Shown here: one piece after another, positions 19,063 to 27,227 of the stretch
How the letters are laid out: each line of letters begins with the position of its first letter
How positions within the stretch are numbered: the first letter of the stretch is position 1
Assembly: GCA_016235265.1 (NCBI GenBank)
Contig: JACRLI010000012.1
Span: 1 to 60,521, forward strand
Direction of reading: 5' to 3'
DNA: 60,521 nt
Source of the DNA: Candidatus Eisenbacteria bacterium
GTDB lineage: Bacteria; Eisenbacteria; RBG-16-71-46; JACRLI01
Position numbers and translations under genes: made by a program
The notes under the pieces: model-generated
What the model saw: only the letters and a program-made list of their open reading frames with translations
Databases searched by the model: none
What the model was told of the DNA's origin: nothing

Positions 19063-20493
19063 GTGAAGAGTTTGCTCCTGGCCCTCATCACCGCCGCCGC
19101 AACGGCGACGCTGTGCCGGTCTTTCCCCGCCACCGCGGCCCCCGCAGCCCCGCTCACCGACACCCAGCGCGCCTGGGCCGCGAAGGCCCACCGCCACGAG
19201 AAGGCCGGCTGGCTCTTCCTGCACGTCGAGGGCCCCGCGCGGGAACGCGGGTTCCAGCACGGCTACCTGCTCGCGCCGGAGATCGGCCGCGCGCTGCGGG
19301 CGGCGGGAATCTGCTGGACCCGCCAGAGTTCCATGGAGTGGAGCTGGCTGGCGGCCAAGGCCGACACCATGTTCACCCCGAGAATCGACCCGGAGAACCT
19401 GGCCGAGGTGGACGGCATCGTCGAGGGCCTGGCGGCAGCCGGTGTCCCCGCGTCGCGGGCGGATCTCATCGCCTGGAACGGCATCATCGAGCTGTCCGGG
19501 TACTGGTGGCCGCGCTACATCGGGAAGCTGAAGGCGGAGGTGCCGCCGGTGAAGAGGGCAGGATGCAGTTCGTTCATCGCCACGGGCGGCGCGACGGCGG
19601 ACGGCGGCGTGGTCCTGGGGCACAACACGGTGGGCGGCTACGAGGGGGCGCCGATGAACCTGGTCCTTGATGTCGCCCCGGAGAAGGGTCATCGCATCCT
19701 GATGCAGTCGGCCGCGGGCTGGATCCACAGCGGGTCCGACTTCTTCATCACCGACGCCGGACTGGTCGGCTCGGAGACCACCCTCGGCGGCTTCGACGGT
19801 TTCGATTCCACAGGCGTGCCCGAGTTCAGCCGGATGCGGCGCGCCACGCAGGATGCTGCGTCCATCGACGAGTGGTGCGCCATCATGCGCAAGGGCAACA
19901 ACGGCGGCTACGCCAACGCGTGGCTGCTGGGCGACGTGAACACGCGCGAGATCGCCCGCCTGGAGCTGGGACTCAAGTACGTGGGCTACGAGAAGAAGCG
20001 CGACGGCTGGTTCAGCGGTTCGAACGTGGCCGAGGACCTCAAGATCCTGCGCCTGGAGACGGAGACGAAGGACAACGACATCCGCGCCTCCAACGTGGCG
20101 CGCCGCATCCGCTGGAAGCAACTCCTGGATCAGAACGTGGGCAGGATCGACCTGGAGGCCGGCAAGCGCTTCGAGGCCGACCACTTCGACGTGTACCTGG
20201 GTGAGGAGCACCTCGGCTCCCGGGGTCTGTGCTCCCACGGAGAAATGGACCATTCGCCGGCGTGGCCGGCGAGCACCCCGAACGAGCCCGGAGGGACGTT
20301 CGACGGCAAGGTGCTGGACACGGCCCTGGCCAGGAGGATGAGCTTCGCCGCCCGCTGGGGGGCCGCCTGCGGCAGGGCCTTCGACGCCACCGCGTTCCTC
20401 AAGGCCAACCCGCAGTTCGAGTGGATGAGGGACATCCTGGACAGCCGGCCCTCGCAGCCGTGGGTCGAGTTCACGGCAGGGGAGACCAGGTAG
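19063..20493 (+). CDS. Exported C45-like / phospholipase-B-like Ntn hydrolase
   Basis: 476 residues. I start it at GTG (19063) with GGAGGGAG upstream, opening a signal peptide (LLLALITAAATATLCRSFPA). The core carries 'ERGFQHGYLLAPEI', 'ENLAEVDGIVEGLAAAG', 'ADLIAWNGIIELSGYWWP' and then 'KRAGCSSFIATG', where Cys168 is the likely N-terminal nucleophile released by self-cleavage, as in the acyl-CoA:6-APA acyltransferase (C45) and LAMA/phospholipase-B-like families. 'GHNTVGGY' after it fits as the next conserved strand. The enzyme would cleave an amide bond of an unknown substrate in the periplasm. Convergent with the MBL-fold gene; it has its own promoter region. Confidence 0.8.
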   Translation: MKSLLLALITAAATATLCRSFPATAAPAAPLTDTQRAWAAKAHRHEKAGWLFLHVEGPARERGFQHGYLLAPEIGRALRAAGICWTRQSSMEWSWLAAKADTMFTPRIDPENLAEVDGIVEGLAAAGVPASRADLIAWNGIIELSGYWWPRYIGKLKAEVPPVKRAGCSSFIATGGATADGGVVLGHNTVGGYEGAPMNLVLDVAPEKGHRILMQSAAGWIHSGSDFFITDAGLVGSETTLGGFDGFDSTGVPEFSRMRRATQDAASIDEWCAIMRKGNNGGYANAWLLGDVNTREIARLELGLKYVGYEKKRDGWFSGSNVAEDLKILRLETETKDNDIRASNVARRIRWKQLLDQNVGRIDLEAGKRFEADHFDVYLGEEHLGSRGLCSHGEMDHSPAWPASTPNEPGGTFDGKVLDTALARRMSFAARWGAACGRAFDATAFLKANPQFEWMRDILDSRPSQPWVEFTAGETR

Positions 20494-20527
20494 AAGTCCG
20501 GCGGCGCCACGGATCCGGTGGCCGGCA

Positions 20528-20543
20528 GGGTTTCTGGAAACCC
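20528..20543. terminator. Bidirectional hairpin between converging genes
   Basis: GGGTTTC / GAAACCC separated by two bases (effective stem of 6, loop of 4) in the 59-base gap between the stops of the C45-like and MBL-fold genes. Confidence 0.45.
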
Positions 20544-20552
20544 AACCCACCT

Positions 20553-21692
20553 CTACGGTTTCGCCGTGGCCTCGCGGTACGCGGCGGTCACGGCGGGCCC
20601 CACGACGTAGTTCGAGAAGAGCACCCCGCGCACCCTGCTCGCCCCGGCGAACTTCTCCCGGAAGTCCGACAGGTCGATGCTCCTGCGCACCAGCGCGAGA
20701 CTGTCTCCGTGCGCGACCGCGTCGCGCACCTGGCGGGTCACCGAGGCGAACAGCCCGGACATCAGCGCCAGGTAGGAGTCGTCCCGCAGCACCGGCCCGT
20801 GCCCGGGCACGATCGCGGCAGGCCGGAGCGCGCGCAGGGCTTCCAGGCTGGCGCTCCACTCCCCCACGTGCGACTGCTCGGCGCCCACCAGCGGCACGGG
20901 CCACACCACCAGGTCGCCGCTCATCAGCACGCGCTCGGCCGGCAGCCACACCACGACGTCCCCCCCCGTGTGCCCCGGCCCGGGACGGCGGATCTCGATG
21001 TTCCGCGCTCCCCGGCGCAGCACCAGGCTGTCCTCGACAGTGCGCGTGGGCAGGATGTACTCCGTGTGTGGCACCACCTTGAGGTAGTGCTCCACCAGGG
21101 CGATGTCGCTGGTGTAGCTCTCCCGCTCTTCGGCGTTCAGCTCCCCGCCGAGGAGCGACCGTCCCTTCTCGAGCAGTCCGCGCAGCATGTCCACCCCGCC
21201 CGGCGCGCCCTGGAGCATCTGCCTGCGCGCCGCAACGCCCTTCCCCGGCAGGTACTGCTTCGTGGCGGCGTGCGCGATGAACTGCACTCCCGGAAAGGCG
21301 TCCCGGTACACCTGGTTGCCGGTGACGTGGTCGTCGTGCCAGTGCGTGTTCACCACGCAGGTCACCGGCTTGTCCGTGACGCTGCGGATCGCCGCCAGCA
21401 CCTCCCGCGAGGATTCCGGGGCGTCCACCACCACCACGTCGCTGTCGTTGACGATGAACGCGCAGTTGCCGTCGCACATCAGGCCCGGCGGGTCGCGGCG
21501 GAGCACGGCGTACACACCCGGCGCGACCTGCTGGATCTCGAAATTCGAGGCCACACCCGGTGCGGCCGCCGACCGCACACCGGCAGTGGACGGAGCGACG
21601 GCCGGCTCCGGGGGCGGCACCGTGCCGGGCGGGGACGCCGCCGCCGTCGCCACCACGACCGCCGCCAGGACCATTCCGCCCAGGATGCGCAT
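20553..21692 (-). CDS. Exported metallo-beta-lactamase-fold hydrolase
   Basis: 379 residues from the ATG ending at 21692, giving a signal peptide (MVLAAVVVATAAAS). The zinc site is complete: HxHxDH at 117-122 ('NTHWHDDH'), a further His in 'GPGHTGGDVVVW', Asp in 'VLMSGDLVVW' and His in 'IVPGHGPVL'. This pattern is close to quinoprotein-relay or class-B-like SoxH/CphA-type MBL proteins; substrate is unknown, and beta-lactam activity should not be assumed. It lies 14 bases after the stop of the sorting-domain protein, so the two are cotranscribed. A longer open frame upstream overlaps that gene out of frame and is not coding. Confidence 0.88.
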   Translation of the reverse strand: MRILGGMVLAAVVVATAAASPPGTVPPPEPAVAPSTAGVRSAAAPGVASNFEIQQVAPGVYAVLRRDPPGLMCDGNCAFIVNDSDVVVVDAPESSREVLAAIRSVTDKPVTCVVNTHWHDDHVTGNQVYRDAFPGVQFIAHAATKQYLPGKGVAARRQMLQGAPGGVDMLRGLLEKGRSLLGGELNAEERESYTSDIALVEHYLKVVPHTEYILPTRTVEDSLVLRRGARNIEIRRPGPGHTGGDVVVWLPAERVLMSGDLVVWPVPLVGAEQSHVGEWSASLEALRALRPAAIVPGHGPVLRDDSYLALMSGLFASVTRQVRDAVAHGDSLALVRRSIDLSDFREKFAGASRVRGVLFSNYVVGPAVTAAYREATAKP

Positions 21693-21706
21693 TGGCAGGG
21701 ATGCTC

Positions 21707-22789
21707 TCACCGAACCACGGCGATGCGCCGGACGACGTGTTGACCCCCGAAGGTCAGCCGCGCGAAGTACACCCCTGAGGCCAGCGCGGCCCCGCGGCCC
21801 CCACCCGCCGGGAAGGCCACAGTATGCGGGCCGGATGCCAGGACGGCGTCCAGCGGCACGCTGCGCACGCGCCCCTCCACGTCGAACACCTGCAGGAGTG
21901 CCCGGCCATCCCGCGGCAGGTGGAATTGCAGTTCCCCCTGGCCGCGGACGGGATTGGGCGCAACGCTCAACACCAGCTTCCCGCCGACGCCCGGCACGGG
22001 CCCCACGCCCACCAGTTCCCCGCCGCGCCAGTAGTTGTTCACGATGTTCAGGGAGGGGATGTTCACGGTCACGCCGGCCGGCACGCTGAACGCGGGGCTT
22101 GCGGCGGGGAAACGGAGCCCGTAGGTTGGAAACGTGGCGAAGTCCGACAGGCCGGTGTTGATGCAAAGGCCATCGGCCTGGCCCCCCACGCGGCTGGTCA
22201 GCTGGCACCAGAGACGTTGCGGGCCCGCGCCGAATGGCGGGATCGGAACGTGGATGCTCTTGTTGAAGTGCGGGCCCGACGTGCCCGCCAGCAGGCCGGC
22301 CGTGACGGGGCCACTCCCCTCGACCAGGCAGCTGCCGGTGGACGAGTTCCAGTTCACCTCGACGGTGACGCCGGAGTCCCACAGGCTGAGTCCGCAGCCG
22401 GTCGGTGCGACGTCCCCCTCGAGCACCAGGTTCATCGTGCCGGTCGGAGGCGGCCCGGGCGGGGCGGTGATGACCACGTCGTTCACGTCGAACGACGCCT
22501 GGGTGATCCCCCAGGGATCGATCGTGATGGTGGCGGCGTTCTTGAGCGCCGGGTTCTGGCACTCGGAGTGGGCCTTGAGGATGCCGCGGTCGGCTGTGCC
22601 CCCGGTGGTGCCGGAGGCGCCGGAGGTCCCCGTGAAGGGCATCGAGCCCACGGTCTGCGGCGTGGATCCCGAGGTGACGATTCCCTGGGAGACAACCTGG
22701 AAAGTCGACTGGGCCGACGCCGTGGAGAACAAGGCAGTCCACAGGACCGGCAGGGCGCAAGCGTGGAAGATCGTGGGCCTTCGCAGCAT
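21707..22789 (-). CDS. Secreted protein with C-terminal FlgD-like (type-A) sorting domain
   Basis: 360 residues starting at the ATG ending at 22789, which opens a signal peptide ending 'STASAQ'. The body is Gly/Ser/Thr/Pro-rich and beta-like ('TMNLVLEGDVAPTGCGLSLW', 'GVTVEVNWNSSTGSCLVEG'). The last 89 residues, starting 'LVLSVAPNPVRGQGELQFHL' and ending 'GVYFARLTFGGQHVVRRIAV', match the FlgD Ig-like / type-A C-terminal domain that directs secretion or surface attachment in FCB bacteria. Function of the body is unknown; three Cys in the first half could form disulfides. It follows the BCP gene by 125 bases and leads into the MBL-fold gene. Confidence 0.8.
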   Translation of the reverse strand: MLRRPTIFHACALPVLWTALFSTASAQSTFQVVSQGIVTSGSTPQTVGSMPFTGTSGASGTTGGTADRGILKAHSECQNPALKNAATITIDPWGITQASFDVNDVVITAPPGPPPTGTMNLVLEGDVAPTGCGLSLWDSGVTVEVNWNSSTGSCLVEGSGPVTAGLLAGTSGPHFNKSIHVPIPPFGAGPQRLWCQLTSRVGGQADGLCINTGLSDFATFPTYGLRFPAASPAFSVPAGVTVNIPSLNIVNNYWRGGELVGVGPVPGVGGKLVLSVAPNPVRGQGELQFHLPRDGRALLQVFDVEGRVRSVPLDAVLASGPHTVAFPAGGGRGAALASGVYFARLTFGGQHVVRRIAVVR

Positions 22790-22914
22790 CGTTCCTCCGT
22801 GTGGTGCAATGAGGGGGGGGTCGGCGGTCACGGGTACGCGGCCCATCAGGCAACGGAAGGACTCGAATCGGCCAGGGAGCGAATCGTGATTGCGGGGCGG
22901 GCGGCCCCGGCGCT

Positions 22915-23382
22915 TCAGCCCTCGCGGAGCGCCGCCAGCACCTGTTCGGGGTGCGCCGCGGCATCGCGGACCGGCTGCCACAGCCTGCGCACCTTGCCGT
23001 CCGGCCCGATCCAGACCGTGGAGCGAATGACCCCGACGGTGGCCTTGCCGTAGGACACCTTCTCGCCCCATGCCCCGTAGCGCTTCATCACCGAGCGGTC
23101 CGGGTCGGACAGCAGCGTGAACGGGAGGCTGTACTTGTCCGCAAACTTCCGGTGGGATTCCGCTCCGTCGGCGGAAACCCCGACCACCGCGACCTTGAGC
23201 TTCTTGAGCTCGCTCCAGCCATCGCGGAAACCGCAGGCCTCCCTGGTGCAGCCGGGCGTGTCGTCCTTGGGATAGAAGTAAAGGATGAGGTTCCTGCCTG
23301 CAAAGTCCGCCAGCTTCACCGCGCGCCCTTCCGCATCCTGGAGCGAGAAGGCGGGTGCTGGTCTACCTGCCACCACGGGCAT
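22915..23382 (-). CDS. bcp: Peroxiredoxin of the BCP (PrxQ) type
   Basis: 155 residues, full length for the thioredoxin-dependent bacterioferritin comigratory protein family, which reduces hydrogen peroxide and organic hydroperoxides in the cytoplasm. Peroxidatic Cys45 lies in 'PKDDTPGCTREAC' and the resolving Cys50 five residues on, the atypical 2-Cys BCP arrangement. 'RKFADKYSLPFTLLSDPDRS' is the conserved helix/strand pair. No signal peptide. It is followed by the sorting-domain gene; no regulator is near. Confidence 0.95.
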   Translation of the reverse strand: MPVVAGRPAPAFSLQDAEGRAVKLADFAGRNLILYFYPKDDTPGCTREACGFRDGWSELKKLKVAVVGVSADGAESHRKFADKYSLPFTLLSDPDRSVMKRYGAWGEKVSYGKATVGVIRSTVWIGPDGKVRRLWQPVRDAAAHPEQVLAALREG

Positions 23383-23487
23383 CGGTCAAGGCTCCTGGGC
23401 CAGTTCCATGGATCGCTGCGCCATCCCAGCCGGGCCGACTTCGCGCGACGCGTCACCATTCCCGCGGTGCCGTCGCCGCGGGCGTCC

Positions 23488-24375
23488 TCAGCGGTACAGT
23501 CTCTTCAGCTTACCCCAGCTGCCCTTGCCGACGGGCGTCACGCCGCACGGGTTGGAGGTGCAGTTGGTGCCCGCGCCGCCCGGGTAGCCTCCCATCAGCG
23601 TGCACTCGCCGGGGTACTGCATCGAGCACAGGCCGTCCGGCGTGCAGCAGGCCTGCACGGTGGGAAGCTGCACCTCGACGCTGAAGTCATCCACCATGTA
23701 GTAGGCGCCGCCGGGCCAGGTGTTGCCGGTGGCCTGGGTGTTGGTGGTCGCGTCGTCGTGGAAGTTGCCGACGATCATGTGGGTCTCCCCGCCGGCCGCC
23801 ACGAACGTGCCGCTCACCAGCACCCAGTTGAGTGTGTCGCTGTAGAACACGTTGACCGGGGTCTCGACCTGGGGGGTGTAGGCCAGCGGCGCGTAGTTGC
23901 CCAGCGGCCCCACGGGACCGACGGAGAAGTACGCCCCCAGCCGGTCAATGGCGATGGAGCAGGTGTCGCCCAGGTTCACGTAGAACTTCACCGCGTAGGT
24001 CTGTCCGTTCACCAGGGGCGAGGACAGCGGCACTTCGAGGTACTCGCGGTAGTCGGCCGCGCTGCTGCGGACGATGATCCCGGCGTAGCCGTTCCCGCCG
24101 TGGGGCACCTGGTAGCCGAACGGGCTCACCGGCACGCAGGGCGTCGGGAACGGAGGCCACCCGGTCACGCAGGTGTTGAACGCATCCGACGTACCGGTGT
24201 TGGGCATGTCCCACGGCGCAGCGAGGTTCAGCTGCCCGAACCCGGTGGGACAACTCGTGAGGCTCTCGAATCCGGGATTGGGCACCAGGTTGACGGCCGC
24301 GGCGTCGGAAACGGCCAGGAAGGAACAGAAGATCAGCAGCAGGGTTGTGGCACAGGCGCGGAAGGTCGCTCGCAT
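23488..24375 (-). CDS. Secreted protein with six-Cys module and C-terminal SWGKLKRLYR tail
   Basis: 295 residues from the ATG ending at 24375 (CAGGAG upstream). A signal peptide ends near 'VSDAAA-VNLVPNPGFES'; the following jelly-roll-like domain ('NLVPNPGFESLTSCPTGFGQ', 'QTYAVKFYVNLGDTCSIAID') resembles carbohydrate-binding or PEP-CTERM-partner domains of exported proteins. Residues 243-277 form a module with Cys243, 244, 250, 258, 272 and 277 in the spacing CC-x5-C-x7-C-x13-C-x4-C, found in secreted proteins of planctomycetes and FCB-related bacteria. The protein ends 'GSWGKLKRLYR', a candidate sorting or anchoring tail. No enzyme motif is visible. Confidence 0.75.
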   Translation of the reverse strand: MRATFRACATTLLLIFCSFLAVSDAAAVNLVPNPGFESLTSCPTGFGQLNLAAPWDMPNTGTSDAFNTCVTGWPPFPTPCVPVSPFGYQVPHGGNGYAGIIVRSSAADYREYLEVPLSSPLVNGQTYAVKFYVNLGDTCSIAIDRLGAYFSVGPVGPLGNYAPLAYTPQVETPVNVFYSDTLNWVLVSGTFVAAGGETHMIVGNFHDDATTNTQATGNTWPGGAYYMVDDFSVEVQLPTVQACCTPDGLCSMQYPGECTLMGGYPGGAGTNCTSNPCGVTPVGKGSWGKLKRLYR

Positions 24376-24418
24376 GGGGATCTCCTGACAGAAAGTGCGT
24401 GTGGCGACCAGTCCGAAG

Positions 24419-24427
24419 ATGATAGCA
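24419..24427 (-). promoter_or_regulatory. Candidate extended -10 for the six-Cys secreted protein
   Basis: On the minus strand TGCTATCAT: an extended -10 (TGnTATCAT) 44 bases before the ATG at 24375. No convincing -35 box, as allowed for extended -10 promoters. Confidence 0.3.
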
Positions 24428-24460
24428 GATTCCGATGAATCGGGCCACCGGCGTACTGCG

Positions 24461-24491
24461 GAAGGGCGGGCAACCTCGTTGCCCGCCCTTC
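24461..24491 (-). terminator. Strong hairpin after the second M3 peptidase gene
   Basis: Perfect 14-base inverted repeat GAAGGGCGGGCAAC / GTTGCCCGCCCTTC with a 3-base loop (CTC), 24 bases past the stop at 24515. No T-tract. Confidence 0.65.
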
Positions 24492-24514
24492 GCATTTCCC
24501 GGATCGAGGCCCGC

Positions 24515-26401
24515 CTACTTCAACAGCTTCTCCATCTCGTCCATGATCACGTTCATCTCGGTGATCGCCGCGTTGAACGGGCCGGAGGTGGTCATGTCCA
24601 CGTTTGCGCCCTTGAGCAGGTCAATCGGGTACTTGGACGAGCCCGAGGAGAGCATCTTGAGATACGCATCCCGCGCCGTCGTGAGCGGCTTCTTCGCCGC
24701 CGCGTCCGCCCGCATGTTGGCAGCGATCTGCTGCGACGCGGTGAGGCTGGTGGCGTACTGGAACACGTAGAAGTTGCGGTAGAAGTGGGGAATGTAGGCC
24801 CACTCGATGCGGTACAGGTCGTTGATCTTGCAGACGCCCTTCGCATCGCCGTAGTAGTCCTTCAGCAGGCCAAGGTAGAGCTCCGAGAGCTTCTCGCCGG
24901 TCAGCGGCTGTCCTGCCTCGGCCATCTCGTGCATCTTCATCTCGAACTCGGCGAAGAGCGTCTGGCGGAACAGGGTGGTGCGCATCCCGTCGAGATAGCT
25001 GCCGAGCAGGAACAGCCGGGTGTCCCGGTCCTTGGTCTGGTCGAGCATGTAGTGCAGCAGCAGGTTCTCGTTGAGCGTCGAGGCCACTTCCGCCACGAAG
25101 ATCTTGTAGTCGCTGCTGGCGTACGGCTGGTTCTTGGCCGAGAGATACGTGTGCATCGAGTGGCCGGACTCGTGCGCCAGGGTCGAGACCTCCTCGTAAA
25201 GTCCCGTGAAGTTCTGCAGCTGGTAGGGGTGCACGCCGTAGACGCCGGTGCTGTAGGCGCCGGAGCGCTTGCCGGTGGTGGGCACGAAGTCCACCCAGCG
25301 GCTGTCGAAGCCGCCCTTGAGGACCGAGACGTAGTCGGGCCCGAGCGGAGCCACCGCCTTGAGCACCAGGTCCATGGCCTGCTCCGGCGTGTACCGGAGG
25401 TCCACCTTCTTCACGATGGACGCGTACAGGTCCTCGTAGCGCAACTGGTCCACGCCCATCATGCGCTGGCGCAGCCTGAGGTAGCGGTGCAGCGTGGGCA
25501 GGTTGGTGTGGACGTCGGCGATGAGCTGCTTGTAGACGCTCACCGGGACGTTCGAATTGAACAGCGCGGCCTCGAGGCTGCTACCGTACTTGTGGACGGT
25601 CTTGTCGAACATGTGGGCTTTGACGTTTCCGTCCAGGGTGGTGCCCAGGGTGCGCTCGAAGTCCAGGTAGCGCGTCCAGAACGCCTGGAACACCGAGTCG
25701 CGGTCGGCGCGCACGCCCGAGGCGCGGTACTTGGTGTAGCCCTGGGCGTCGAGGCGCACCGTCTCTCCGCTGGAGAGCTTGATCGAGGGATACGGCAGGT
25801 CCGCGCTGGTGAAGGTGCGGTAGCAGTTGCCCGCCGCGTCGGCCATGATCGCGGCCTCGGACGAGACCTTCTCCTCCGCCGCGGTCAGGGTGTGCGGCGC
25901 GTAGCGCAGGATGTCGTCGAGCAGCGGCTTGTACTGCGCGAGCTTCGGCTCGGCGGCAATGAAGCCGTTCACCTTCTCGCTGCCTATCGCCAGGATCTCG
26001 GGGCGCAGGTAGGAAATCGCGGCGTAGAACTGCACCGCCAGCTGGTTGGCGGCCTGGTTCATCTCGCGGGTCTTGCCCACCCGGGTGTCCTCGTCGGACC
26101 GCATATTGGCGTAGACCGCCAGGCGGCTGAGGTCCCGGTCCAGGTCTTCGATCTCCGAGAGCGCGGCGTTGAAGCTCGCGGCCGATTCGCCGAGCTTGCC
26201 CTGGAACGCGGACATCTTCGGGATCCGCGCCGCGATTTCGTCCTTGGCCTTGCTCCAGGCGTCCTCGGTGGCATACAGGTCGGCGGTGTTCCACTTGTAC
26301 TTCTCGGGGACGTTGGCGCGCTCCTCGGCACGGATCGCCGGCGCGAGGGTGACGGCGGCCGCCAGGGCGGCGAGAACGAGGGTCAGTCGGATACGCTTCA
26401 T
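24515..26401 (-). CDS. pepF: Exported oligoendopeptidase F (M3 family)
   Basis: 628 residues starting at the ATG ending at 26401 with AAAGGAG upstream. A signal peptide (LTLVLAALAAAVTLAPAIRA) precedes the PepF fold. The zinc motif is HESGH in 'EVSTLAHESGHSMHTYL', with the third ligand Glu in 'FVAEVASTLNENLLLHYML'. Near the end is 'WAYIPHFYRNFYVFQYATSL', as in other M3B enzymes. It would hydrolyse 7-17-residue peptides outside the cytoplasm. It is transcribed divergently from the ArsR-DUF2087 gene, with an operator-like site between them, so that regulator may also control this gene. A second M3 peptidase is at 7022-8977. Confidence 0.94.
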   Translation of the reverse strand: MKRIRLTLVLAALAAAVTLAPAIRAEERANVPEKYKWNTADLYATEDAWSKAKDEIAARIPKMSAFQGKLGESAASFNAALSEIEDLDRDLSRLAVYANMRSDEDTRVGKTREMNQAANQLAVQFYAAISYLRPEILAIGSEKVNGFIAAEPKLAQYKPLLDDILRYAPHTLTAAEEKVSSEAAIMADAAGNCYRTFTSADLPYPSIKLSSGETVRLDAQGYTKYRASGVRADRDSVFQAFWTRYLDFERTLGTTLDGNVKAHMFDKTVHKYGSSLEAALFNSNVPVSVYKQLIADVHTNLPTLHRYLRLRQRMMGVDQLRYEDLYASIVKKVDLRYTPEQAMDLVLKAVAPLGPDYVSVLKGGFDSRWVDFVPTTGKRSGAYSTGVYGVHPYQLQNFTGLYEEVSTLAHESGHSMHTYLSAKNQPYASSDYKIFVAEVASTLNENLLLHYMLDQTKDRDTRLFLLGSYLDGMRTTLFRQTLFAEFEMKMHEMAEAGQPLTGEKLSELYLGLLKDYYGDAKGVCKINDLYRIEWAYIPHFYRNFYVFQYATSLTASQQIAANMRADAAAKKPLTTARDAYLKMLSSGSSKYPIDLLKGANVDMTTSGPFNAAITEMNVIMDEMEKLLK

Positions 26402-26464
26402 GCTTCGCTCCTTTGGGTAGAGATGGGCACACCAACGGGCGAGTCTAGCACTCCGACAACCGGC

Positions 26465-26494
26465 TTGACGCTGGATTCCGCGCGCGGCTATAGT
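26465..26494 (+). promoter_or_regulatory. Sigma-70-type promoter of the ArsR-DUF2087 gene
   Basis: -35 TTGACG and -10 TATAGT with an 18-base spacer, 37 bases before the ATG at 26531. This is the best promoter match in the window. Confidence 0.7.
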
Positions 26495-26518
26495 TAGATA
26501 GTTGTCTAACTGTCTAAC
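26492..26518. promoter_or_regulatory. Probable ArsR-family operator: inverted repeat plus tandem TGTCTAAC
   Basis: AGTTAGA-TAGTTG-TCTAACT, a perfect 7-base inverted repeat (26492-26511), directly followed by a second TGTCTAAC so that TGTCTAAC occurs twice in tandem (26503-26510, 26511-26518). It overlaps the -10 box and the start point of the divergent regulator, so binding would repress. Autoregulation is inference, well supported by position. Confidence 0.65.
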
Positions 26519-26530
26519 CAGGAAGGGGTC

Positions 26531-27190
26531 ATGAACAGGCACGGGAAGACGGTCGAACAGTGGGCGGAACTCCTTCGGGTACTGGCGGATCCGAGCCGGC
26601 TGCGGATTCTCGGCCTGCTGGCGGGGCAGGACCGCACGGGGATGCAGTGCGCGGCGGAGCTGGGCCTTTCCGCCGCGACCATCAGCCATCACATGGACAA
26701 GCTGGAGCGCGCCGGGCTGGTGAGCGTCACGCGGGAGGGCCAGCGTCGAAGGTACGCGCTGGACGTGCGCGCGCTGGACGCGCTCGCGAAGCTGGCGGCG
26801 GACACCGCCGCGGCCGAGACGCGCGAGGCGGCAGCCCCGAACGCCCCCGCCCGCACCCGGGTCCTGGGCGCGTTCTTCGAGGGCCCGCGGCTGAAGCGCA
26901 TCCCGGCCCAGCGGAAGAAGCGGGTGATCGTGCTGCAGCATCTCATGGAGCGCTTCCGGGCGGACCGCGACTACACCGAGGGGGACGTCAACGAGCTGCT
27001 GCGCGCCGCCCACGACGACGTGGCCACGCTGCGGCGGGAGCTGGTGGACTACGGATTCCTGTCGAGATCGGCGGGCGTCTACCGGATCGCCCAGGACCTT
27101 CCGGCACGGGGAGCCGTGGTCCGGCAGGAGATCACGGGCGACGAGCATGCGTGGCTGCGCGACCTGATCCGCAGGAGGACGGGGGTCTGA
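26531..27190 (+). CDS. ArsR-family transcriptional regulator with DUF2087 domain
   Basis: 219 residues. Residues 5-90 are the winged helix: 'WAELLRVLADPSRLRILGLL', 'QCAAELGLSAATISHHMDKL', 'AGLVSVTREGQRRRYALDVR'. No metal-binding Cys pair (ELCVCDL-type) is present, so this is not a classic metal sensor. Residues about 125-200 ('KRIPAQRKKRVIVLQHLMER', 'YTEGDVNELLRAAHDDVATL', 'RRELVDYGFLSRSAGVYRIA') are the DUF2087 domain, often fused to ArsR heads. SD AGGAAGGGG precedes the ATG. Its promoter and operator lie directly upstream; the divergent gene is pepF. The effector is unknown. Confidence 0.9.
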   Translation: MNRHGKTVEQWAELLRVLADPSRLRILGLLAGQDRTGMQCAAELGLSAATISHHMDKLERAGLVSVTREGQRRRYALDVRALDALAKLAADTAAAETREAAAPNAPARTRVLGAFFEGPRLKRIPAQRKKRVIVLQHLMERFRADRDYTEGDVNELLRAAHDDVATLRRELVDYGFLSRSAGVYRIAQDLPARGAVVRQEITGDEHAWLRDLIRRRTGV

Positions 27191-27227
27191 AGGCCCGCTC
27201 GCGGGGATCTCAGGGACCGGCGGGCCT
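27191..27227. terminator. Hairpin between converging ArsR and SDR genes
   Basis: AGGCCCGC / GCGGGCCT with a 21-base loop, beginning right after the regulator stop and touching the SDR stop. Possible two-way terminator; the long loop lowers confidence. Confidence 0.35.

Noticed and set aside
18241..21477. 1078-codon minus-strand frame running across the C45-like gene and into the MBL gene
   Set aside because: It crosses two real genes in other frames and shows no domain; a GC-bias artefact.
20553..21692. Antibiotic-resistance beta-lactamase
   Set aside because: The MBL fold and zinc motif are shared by many hydrolases; nothing in the sequence shows beta-lactam specificity.
20553..22964. Apparent fusion of the MBL-fold hydrolase with an upstream 400-residue region
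   Set aside because: The upstream part overlaps the sorting-domain protein in another frame and is Arg-rich noise; a signal peptide begins at the ATG ending at 21692.
26531..27190. Arsenic- or metal-sensing ArsR
   Set aside because: No Cys pair or other metal ligands in the helix usually used for sensing, and no resistance genes nearby.
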